Positions 58,875 through 64,000 of a stretch of DNA of 64,000 nucleotides are shown one piece after another. The DNA comes from an uncultured Alphaproteobacteria bacterium (GTDB taxonomy: Bacteria; Pseudomonadota; Alphaproteobacteria; Rs-D84), in assembly GCA_944389265.1 (NCBI GenBank), contig CALXLS010000001.1:18359-82358 (forward strand), written 5' to 3'. The position numbers and the translations under genes were made by a program. The notes beneath the pieces were generated by a model that was not told the origin of the DNA, made no database searches, and saw only the letters and a list, made by a program, of their open reading frames with translations. Within the stretch, counting starts at the first letter, position 1; the number at the start of each line of letters is the position of its first letter.

Positions 58875-59393
58875 TTAAAAACGTGCGTTAATTAATGAAA
58901 AGTTTTCTATGTCTTGATTTACAGAAGTCGTGCTGTCTATGAACTTAGCAGACTGCATTTCTGTCTCATAAAGCGCGGCAAGCATTCTAAATACTGTCTG
59001 TTCACCAATTAAAGGTATACAAAATTCCATTGCTAACTTAGTTGCCGCAAGTGATACAAAATAACTTGGGAAATTTTCTACCGGAACACGTACTAATGCT
59101 AATATAGATATTTTATCTGCAGAGGCGACTATTTTATTACCTATAATTTCACCGTTACATTTTAATATTCTTAAACATTCTGCAGGAATTAAAAAATCCC
59201 CATCCGCATTCTTTGTTAAATCAAAAGTTTTACATGCAAATCGCCATGGGTGCGATGCTAAAAGCGCATCTATCACAGGGTCAAATAATGTTCGGCTTAA
59301 TTGCGCAGCAGGTGTATCATCTAATAAAGATTGTATAGATTTTTCACCTAACTTTAACAATGCCATAGAACATAAATCTATTTTTGTCAGCAT
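58875..59393 (-). CDS. Tail adaptor protein (T7 gp11 / tubular A-like)
   Basis: 172 residues beginning MLTKIDLCSMALLKLGEKSI and later DALLASHPWRFACKTFDLTK, the typical start of gp11 adaptors. LVRVPVENFPSYFVSLAATKLAMEFCIPL is the helical core. It joins the portal to the tail nozzle, and the gene order gp11-gp12 is as in T7-like phages. Confidence 0.87.
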   Translation of the reverse strand: MLTKIDLCSMALLKLGEKSIQSLLDDTPAAQLSRTLFDPVIDALLASHPWRFACKTFDLTKNADGDFLIPAECLRILKCNGEIIGNKIVASADKISILALVRVPVENFPSYFVSLAATKLAMEFCIPLIGEQTVFRMLAALYETEMQSAKFIDSTTSVNQDIENFSLINARF

Positions 59394-59456
59394 ATTATGT
59401 CCTTTATTAATTAATAAATTTTAGGCGGCACTTTTATTATGCCGCCTTGTTTCGTT

Positions 59457-59684
59457 TTATGATAAAGCCGCAACAGTTATACTTGTAGACGCAACTATCT
59501 TCTTTATGGAAGTATTATCAGAACCATTTATAATTATAATATCACCCGTATTCATCAAAGTTTTTACACTGTCAAAATAACCGCTTGCAGTGATAGTTGA
59601 TAATGTTTCTGCAGCAGAATAATGCCACAAAGTAAAACCATTAGCATATGCAATAACAGATAAATTTTTATTCTGAAAAGCCAT
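59457..59684 (-). CDS. Small podovirus head-associated protein
   Basis: 75 residues starting MAFQNKNLSVIAYANGFTLW HYSAAETLSTITASGYFDS. This small protein is regularly encoded just after the capsid gene in related prophages. It may decorate or cement the capsid, but no activity is known. Confidence 0.7.
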   Translation of the reverse strand: MAFQNKNLSVIAYANGFTLWHYSAAETLSTITASGYFDSVKTLMNTGDIIIINGSDNTSIKKIVASTSITVAALS

Positions 59685-59713
59685 AGTTATTATCCTTTTA
59701 TTTAAGATTCAAT

Positions 59714-60553
59714 TTAAGCAGCGGCAGCAGCATCAGTTTCTGAACATTTAAGACGTACAATACCATCATTATCAATCAGCACAGCACCTTGTGACATGCT
59801 ATTGCTGATAAAGTGCGCTGCACGTTCACCATGCCATGAAATATCTGTCTTTACTTCCTGACCGCATGCATGACCTATACTTGTTGCATGATAAATAAAG
59901 CAATCACGTTCATCTTCATCTGGTAAAGGCAAGCCATTATGTAAGACCCATGTAATACCTAGCCATTTCTTAGACGCACCACCAGATACTAATGGCAAAT
60001 CATTACCTATATAATCTGCAGAAACAAATTCATCCATAGACAACAATTCATTCCATTGATGTACACCAACAACAGCAAATCTACGTCCATCATCTGGTAC
60101 ATCTTTTTTATTTAATTCTTCTACTGCAGATAAAATTAAATCTTTTGTTAACCCAGTTGAATAATCACCAACTGCTGCGGTTGCTTCATCCATCGCAGAA
60201 ATAATCAACTCATCTGTTTTTCTACCCAATGCGTATGCACCAGCAGATGCAACTACACGACGTTCATCAACATTTGTTTTCAGTTCATCCAATGCATCTA
60301 CCCAATCACCTGCATAATAATCTTGCAACAAACATTCAACAGGTTCATGATTCAAGTTCATTACAGGTACAATACCATGACGCGATTTAGTACTTGCAGT
60401 ACCACGACCAACTTTCTGAAATGTTGTAGAAGCACCGACAACACCAGATTTACTGCGTACTGTTGCACGCAATTTTGTGCCCATTTGCTGATAAGCCAAA
60501 TGAACATCTGCTTCGAATTGCTTTACGAAGACTTGATCTATTGAAACAGACAT
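59714..60553 (-). CDS. Major capsid protein (podovirus capsid-2 type)
   Basis: 279 residues: an N-terminal VFVKQFEADVHLAYQQMGTK LRATVRSK, then TFQKVGRGTASTKSRHGIVP, DWVDALDELKTNVDERRVVA and the P-domain-like LTKDLILSAVEELNKKDVPD DGRRFAVVG. These blocks are found in capsid proteins of small T7-related prophages. An Ala-rich tail ends it. It forms the icosahedral shell. It lies downstream of tandem terminators and a leader hairpin. Confidence 0.87.
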   Translation of the reverse strand: MSVSIDQVFVKQFEADVHLAYQQMGTKLRATVRSKSGVVGASTTFQKVGRGTASTKSRHGIVPVMNLNHEPVECLLQDYYAGDWVDALDELKTNVDERRVVASAGAYALGRKTDELIISAMDEATAAVGDYSTGLTKDLILSAVEELNKKDVPDDGRRFAVVGVHQWNELLSMDEFVSADYIGNDLPLVSGGASKKWLGITWVLHNGLPLPDEDERDCFIYHATSIGHACGQEVKTDISWHGERAAHFISNSMSQGAVLIDNDGIVRLKCSETDAAAAA

Positions 60554-60570
60554 ATTTCTTCCTTTATATT

Positions 60571-60603
60571 AGATAAATAAAAAAGCGTATATAAAAATAC
60601 GCT
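60571..60603 (-). promoter_or_regulatory. Terminator-like hairpin in the capsid gene leader
   Basis: On the minus strand AGCGTAT/ATACGCT (60603-60584) is followed by T6. It lies about 30 bases before the capsid start codon, again a hairpin just ahead of a gene. Confidence 0.65.
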
Positions 60604-60690
60604 GTTCAAAAATTTTGCTTTCTGGTTATGCGTTTCCGCGCCATAAAACAAAAATAATATCAAGGTCCATAAAAATTGGATTATCTTGAA

Positions 60691-60730
60691 AAATTTTTAG
60701 TCGGACTTATTTTCATCTGACTAAAAATTT
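60691..60730. promoter_or_regulatory. 12-bp inverted repeat upstream of capsid gene
   Basis: AAATTTTTAGTC (60691-60702) and GACTAAAAATTT (60719-60730) are perfect inverse copies 16 bp apart. This is a possible operator or RNA stem between the H1-like gene terminators and the capsid gene. Confidence 0.55.
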
Positions 60731-60732
60731 CA

Positions 60733-60795
60733 CAAAAAAAAAATACCGCGCGATGCGGTACCACATTTAAAAGAAACCCCGCATAAGCGGGGATT
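60733..60795 (-). terminator. Tandem terminators after H1-like gene
   Basis: On the minus strand ATCCCCGC-TTAT-GCGGGG (60794-60777) and then TACCGC-ATCGC-GCGGTA (60760-60744) with T10. They would stop transcripts coming from the lysis genes before the capsid genes. Confidence 0.8.
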
Positions 60796-60798
60796 TCA

Positions 60799-61146
60799 TT
60801 ATTTTTTCTTTGCACATGCTTTTTTAGCAACTGGCTTTTTTGCAGCAACTTTTTTTACTGCTACTTTTTTAGCAGGTGCTTTTTTTGCAACTACTTTTTT
60901 TGCAGCTGGCTTTTTTGCAGCAACTTTTTTAACTGCAACTTTTTTTGCAGGTGCTTTTTTTGCAACTGGTTTCGCTGCTGGTTTTTTTGCAGCAACTTTT
61001 TTTACTGCTACTTTTTTCGCAGGTGCTTTTTTTGCAACTGGTTTCGCTGCTGGTTTTTTTGCAGCAACTTTTTTTGCAGCTGGTTTCGCTGCTGGCTTTT
61101 TTGCAGCAACTTTTTTTGCAGCTGGTTTCAAGAATGTGAATGCCAT
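60799..61146 (-). CDS. Histone H1-like Lys/Ala repeat protein
   Basis: The ATG at 61146 is preceded by AGGAGAG; 115 residues. After MAFTFLKP the protein consists of [15 protein letters not shown] repeats, and the matching DNA has long T-runs on the plus strand. Such proteins bind DNA without sequence preference and resemble the tail of eukaryotic H1. Position inside the virion cluster between scaffold and capsid genes suggests a DNA-packaging or DNA-protecting role in the particle, although similar genes also occur as chromosomal nucleoid proteins. Confidence 0.8.
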   Translation of the reverse strand: MAFTFLKPAAKKVAAKKPAAKPAAKKVAAKKPAAKPVAKKAPAKKVAVKKVAAKKPAAKPVAKKAPAKKVAVKKVAAKKPAAKKVVAKKAPAKKVAVKKVAAKKPVAKKACAKKK

Positions 61147-61249
61147 TCTTCTCTCCTTTTTATTTTTTGGATAGAACAAACTTTTTTGTTCTTACTTTAT
61201 ATTTTATCTGAAAGAAAAAAAATAGTAAAGAAGAAAGTGCATTTTTTTC

Positions 61250-61906
61250 TTATGAATATAATTTTTTAAATCCATTTTCTATTTTTCTAACATACTCTGG
61301 ATCTTGTTCACGCCAATATTTTGGGTCACGCATCATTCTTCTTAAATCATCATCAGTCAAATTTTGTGATACATTTTTTTCTGTTCTGACACTGGGTTCC
61401 ATTGATTGCATCATTCTGTACACGCCTTGAATTCCCTGGGCTGTAGAGCATAATTCATCAAACGCTTCACGTGGTAAATATTTTTCACCGAAAGAATTTA
61501 TTGCATGCAAAGCTTCTTTCATTTTTTCTTCACCGCCAAAAAAATTTCTTAATTCAGAAATTTCATTTGTTTCATTTTTTATTTTAAATAATTCTGACAA
61601 AACTGGTGATAAATATTCTTCTGCTATCTTATAAATTTTTTCAACTTGTGATGAAGTTAACCCAATTTCAAAAAATTGTGTGCGCAAATCACTATCATCA
61701 AACAAAGGATTTGTCGGATATAAATCTGCGTTTTCTGGAACACCTATTGCACGATTAAACTTCGCACGCACGCTTTCATCCGCATTATCAGACGGGACAG
61801 ATATCATGTTTCCTATTTTCTTTTCTAATTCAGAATACGATTTTAATAACGCGTCTGTATTTAATGTACCATCTTCATTTAGAAATTTTTCTGGAACGTT
61901 TTCCAT
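61250..61906 (-). CDS. Capsid assembly scaffold protein
   Basis: The ATG at 61906 (AAAGGA ahead) starts MENVPEKFLNEDGTLNTDAL LKSYSELEKKIG, a pattern common to podovirus scaffolds. Then SVPSDNADESVRAKFNRAIG VPENADLY is a frequent scaffold motif. The rest is acidic and helical and ends with a basic WREQDPEYVRKIENGFKKLY. 218 residues. It helps assemble the capsid. It overlaps the holin-like gene by 32 bases. Confidence 0.8.
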   Translation of the reverse strand: MENVPEKFLNEDGTLNTDALLKSYSELEKKIGNMISVPSDNADESVRAKFNRAIGVPENADLYPTNPLFDDSDLRTQFFEIGLTSSQVEKIYKIAEEYLSPVLSELFKIKNETNEISELRNFFGGEEKMKEALHAINSFGEKYLPREAFDELCSTAQGIQGVYRMMQSMEPSVRTEKNVSQNLTDDDLRRMMRDPKYWREQDPEYVRKIENGFKKLYS

Positions 61907-62096
61907 TTTTGTTTCCTTTTGTTTCACTTGATTTCCGAAGAAAATAAATTCCACCCAAAGTAAAGATTGCTTGCAACATAGTAAATATATCTGTGTCACC
62001 AACCATGTATGCACCTATGGCAGACAATATACCAATACCAGAAATAATATATGTTCTGTGGCCTGCTAAGAAACCACCATTTATAATTTTATTCAT
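61875..62096 (-). CDS. Holin-like small membrane protein
   Basis: 73 residues from the ATG at 62096. Two hydrophobic segments (about 14-34 and 38-54: YIISGIGILSAIGAYMVG and FTMLQAIFTLGGIYFL) are followed by a very basic tail (KGNKNGKRSRKISK). A small, two-helix, basic-tailed protein next to a cell-wall hydrolase is the normal holin arrangement. Sequence alone does not prove pore formation. Confidence 0.68.
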   Translation of the reverse strand: MNKIINGGFLAGHRTYIISGIGILSAIGAYMVGDTDIFTMLQAIFTLGGIYFLRKSSETKGNKNGKRSRKISK

Positions 62097-62107
62097 ATAA
62101 AAATCTC

Positions 62108-62518
62108 TTATAAGTAAAATAACAAACCATCTACATCTGCAATATAACCGCGCGCAACTGCCCACGAAGGCATTTCATTCGCACGATGAAACTTCGTTGC
62201 ACCATAACAAGAATCAGGTAAATCATCGTTCAACATTCTTTTCACAACACGCAGACACATTTGAAAACCGCGATTATGAACATCTACTTTTAATAAATTA
62301 TGACGACAAGAATTTTCTTTTAAAGACTCAAACATATCACTATCAGATATAATACTTGCAAAATCTTGCCCTGATGTATTGCAAATATTTTTTATCATTG
62401 ATACTAATGCTTCAACAACTTGTAAAGATGTGGCATGTGTTTCTGCATAAACAATACGCGCTATGTCATAAACTATTTTTTTCGACTCATCTGGATTCTT
62501 TATTAATCTTAGATGCAT
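62108..62518 (-). CDS. SleB-type cell-wall hydrolase (particle lysin)
   Basis: The ATG at 62518 follows AAAGGCG and starts MHLRLIKNPDESKKIVYDIA; the open frame reaches 62584 but crosses the leader hairpins. RIVYAETHATSLQVVEALVS with the catalytic Glu and GATKFHRANEMPSWAVARGY, then IADVDGLLFY, are the SleB hydrolase-2 landmarks (family lytic transglycosylase). 136 residues. It is the first gene after the cluster promoter and presumably opens the wall for release or entry. Confidence 0.78.
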   Translation of the reverse strand: MHLRLIKNPDESKKIVYDIARIVYAETHATSLQVVEALVSMIKNICNTSGQDFASIISDSDMFESLKENSCRHNLLKVDVHNRGFQMCLRVVKRMLNDDLPDSCYGATKFHRANEMPSWAVARGYIADVDGLLFYL

Positions 62519-62542
62519 TTGCTTCGCCTTTATTTCATAAAT

Positions 62543-62595
62543 AAAAAAGGCCGCACAGAACGCGCGACCTAAAAAAATCCGCAATAATGTTGCGG
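62543..62595 (-). promoter_or_regulatory. Tandem terminator-like hairpins in the virion operon leader
   Basis: On the minus strand, hairpin 1 is CCGCAA/TTGCGG (62595-62579) with A then seven T. Hairpin 2 is GGTCGC/GCGGCC (62569-62549) followed by T6. Both lie between the promoter and the lysin start codon. They resemble the leader of the methyltransferase operon at 17815-17866. Confidence 0.75.
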
Positions 62596-62622
62596 AAACA
62601 ATCTTTACTCTTTATGACATAA

Positions 62623-62651
62623 ATATTACCATAAAATACATTAAAAGTCAA
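62623..62651 (-). promoter_or_regulatory. Promoter of the virion cluster
   Basis: On the minus strand TTGACT (62651-62646), a 17-bp spacer and TAATAT (62628-62623). Confidence 0.75.
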
Positions 62652-62680
62652 GATATTATTTTTACATTGCAATATTTATA

Positions 62681-63355
62681 TTATGATTTTTGAATAACTA
62701 TTTCGTCGCCATAGGCCAAGAAATATTCTGAACCGCGACGCAAAACCAGCGCACCATTTTCATTTATTCCGATAAAATCAACCTTTTCACCACGATATTT
62801 TACAACACCGTTTAACCCAATAGCTAATTCCATCCAATATGCGCGCACATCGATAAAGTCTGCTTTACGCCACTTGTCAAGATTCTTCATAAGCCTTTTT
62901 AATAAATCTTGTTTCGGAACATCAGCATAATTTTCTAACTTTGTGGTTTCGTAATTTTCAACTGTCGGATTTGATTTTATATTTATCCCAATTCCTATAA
63001 CAACAAATTTTCCAGAATATTCTGTTAAAGTCCCAGACACTTTTTTACCATCTATTAAAATATCATTGGGCCATTTTATTGTTGGTTTTATTCCGAAGGA
63101 AATTAAAGTTTCTGCAATCGCAACAGCAATTCTATAAGATAAAGTTATATCCCTATCTTCGATTTCATATATAAAACTAACATATAAATTACCATGATGA
63201 GATACCCATGGGCGTTTATACCTGCCACGACCCGCACTTTGAGCCTCTGCCATTATGACAAGATGATCCTGCGCCTGCCCTTCTGCAATCATATTCAATG
63301 CGTAAGTTTGCGTGCTGGATATTTTATCAAAAGAAATTAATTTATAATTTGCCAA
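62681..63355 (-). CDS. birA: Biotin--protein ligase, BirA catalytic form
   Basis: 224 residues without the N-terminal winged-helix repressor domain of E. coli BirA. Core motifs: SAGRGRYKRPWVSHHGNLYV SF, KWPNDILIDGKKVSGTLTEY and VVIGIGINIK. It attaches biotin to carboxylase carrier proteins. Its start overlaps by 14 bases the end of an upstream winged-helix protein gene, so the two are coupled. Confidence 0.94.
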   Translation of the reverse strand: MANYKLISFDKISSTQTYALNMIAEGQAQDHLVIMAEAQSAGRGRYKRPWVSHHGNLYVSFIYEIEDRDITLSYRIAVAIAETLISFGIKPTIKWPNDILIDGKKVSGTLTEYSGKFVVIGIGINIKSNPTVENYETTKLENYADVPKQDLLKRLMKNLDKWRKADFIDVRAYWMELAIGLNGVVKYRGEKVDFIGINENGALVLRRGSEYFLAYGDEIVIQKS

Positions 63356-63761
63356 GGTAATATTTCCCGTCTTTGTTTAAAATAAAATCATGCCCATATG
63401 TTTTTCTTAACTGATATATTGCGGTATCCACTGCATGTGTTGTCATATTAGGAGCAAAACCAGACACATTTTTCAGTTCTGCAACCGACATTCCACCAGT
63501 CCTATATAACCAAACCACTATCTGCGTTTGTAATTGAGATAAGTTTACTTGTTCACCAAAAACATGCTTTAATATGTTCGTATTATCTATTGCCTTTAAA
63601 ATAGCCGCCTTTAATTCCAGTGTCGTAATAGGAAAAGCCAAATTCAAATCATCTAAATTGACATCGGCAACATCTGGTGAATCTAAAACCACCGCTTCTA
63701 AATCAGTTAATATTTTTCGCCAAACTGGATCCGCAGAAAAAACACGAATATCTTTTAACAT
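63342..63761 (-). CDS. Winged-helix domain protein upstream of birA
   Basis: 139 residues. Residues 70-139 (LSQLQTQIVVWLYRTGGMSV to YGHDFILNKDGKYYLGKL) look like a winged helix of the OmpR C-terminal type. The first part has no motif I recognise. It may be a free-standing DNA-binding protein. The tight coupling with a birA that lacks its own DNA-binding domain raises the idea of a split repressor, but that is speculation. Confidence 0.55.
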   Translation of the reverse strand: MLKDIRVFSADPVWRKILTDLEAVVLDSPDVADVNLDDLNLAFPITTLELKAAILKAIDNTNILKHVFGEQVNLSQLQTQIVVWLYRTGGMSVAELKNVSGFAPNMTTHAVDTAIYQLRKTYGHDFILNKDGKYYLGKL

Positions 63762-63804
63762 ACTTAAAGAATAATCGATGGTGTTTTAATTGTCCAATAA
63801 AAAA

Positions 63805-63826
63805 GCCACGATATCCCTATCGTGGC
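63805..63826 (-). terminator. Terminator of right-edge HTH gene
   Basis: On the minus strand GCCACGAT/ATCGTGGC followed by T6. It lies 26 bases beyond the stop of the partial gene at the right edge. Confidence 0.8.
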
Positions 63827-63851
63827 AAATGTATCCAAAACAGTCTTTTAT

Positions 63852-64000
63852 TTATTCACGACCTTGGTTTTGTGGTTCTATAAACTTAGTAAAATCCTGT
63901 ATACTTGAACCCGTAGAAGCAAGAATCTTTGAAATACTGTTTGTCGACGGCCATCTGGGCTGCCCTTCTTTAGACCAACGTTTACTTTTGTTAAACGTAG
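63852..64000 (-). CDS. XRE-type DNA-binding protein (partial, runs off right edge)
   Basis: The last 49 codons are visible. They read RWSKEGQPRWPSTNSISKIL followed by ASTGSSIQDFTKFIE, the recognition-helix end of an XRE or cI-like helix-turn-helix, and stop ten residues later. If the gene is short, it is a one-domain regulator. Its full length and operator are outside the window. Confidence 0.6.
   Translation of the reverse strand, partial: TFNKSKRWSKEGQPRWPSTNSISKILASTGSSIQDFTKFIEPQNQGRE

Noticed and set aside
60799..61146. Repeat array resembling a CRISPR or satellite
   Set aside because: The repeats are in-frame codons for [11 protein letters not shown] units in an open frame with a good ribosome binding site; there are no spacers or cas genes.
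49744..62651. Complete inducible prophage
   Set aside because: No integrase, attachment-site repeat at the outer borders, replication genes or small terminase could be found in the window.

Overview
The window looks like the chromosome of an AT-rich, Gram-negative, probably host-associated (gut-type) alphaproteobacterium. The frr-uppS-cdsA-rseP-bamA run, a Slam-type surface-lipoprotein system, MsbA, and an alphaproteobacterial-type DnaB and UPF0260 protein all point that way. The exact lineage cannot be fixed from sequence reading alone. Several usual neighbours are missing: no pyrH before frr, no dxr between cdsA and rseP, and no lpxD/fabZ after bamA. This fits a reduced, rearranged genome.

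Layout. 1-3.5 kb: a TetR-controlled operon (TetR, flavodoxin, alpha/beta hydrolase, cyclophilin-like protein, CMD-cupin lipoprotein) with two perfect operator palindromes. 3.6-7.3 kb: a Slam outer-membrane translocon with two divergently transcribed TbpB-like surface lipoproteins. 7.3-15.7 kb: a minus-strand surface-glycan operon ending in an MsbA-like exporter. 15.9-17.7 kb: DUF378 protein, TcdA, TatD-type hydrolase. 17.7-22.4 kb: two DNA methyltransferase genes, each followed by a paralogous PLD-fold nuclease that carries a signal peptide, then a VanX-like dipeptidase. 22.4-34.9 kb: tRNA-Lys, membrane proteins, an 803-residue coiled-coil protein, an Mtd-N-like fibre protein, ackA, an M48/TPR protease, recG, a UPF0260 protein, rph and a YbhN-like protein. 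35-45 kb: RNase E/G, tRNA-His, tRNA-Ala, frr-uppS-cdsA-rseP-bamA and a four-gene envelope set. 45.2-49.1 kb: a structured leader RNA and two AT-rich glycosyltransferase genes plus a second Mtd-N-like protein, bracketed by a 19-bp direct repeat. 49.7-62.6 kb: a podovirus-type structural gene cluster interrupted inside its terminase gene by a 3.3-kb block on the other strand carrying dnaB. 62.7-64 kb: birA, a winged-helix protein and the end of an HTH gene.

Two systems stand out. First, the methyltransferase/exported-nuclease pairs at 17.9-21.7 kb look like two restriction-modification modules whose nucleases are sent out of the cytoplasm. Their C-terminal catalytic domains are almost identical while their N-terminal domains differ. 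Second, the 49.7-62.6 kb cluster has virion and lysis genes (lysin, holin-like, scaffold, histone-like protein, capsid, tail adaptor and nozzle, fibre base, terminase, portal) but no integrase, repressor cassette or phage replication gene next to it apart from the dnaB block. That is the profile of a domesticated, gene-transfer-agent-like particle. Its terminase is split into separate ATPase and nuclease genes.

A recurring regulatory layout links these loci: a sigma70-type promoter, then one or two terminator-like hairpins, then the ribosome binding site of the first gene. It is seen before the methyltransferase, before one fibre-like gene and before the virion cluster, and suggests control by antitermination. 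Functions are assigned from motifs read by eye; no database search was run.
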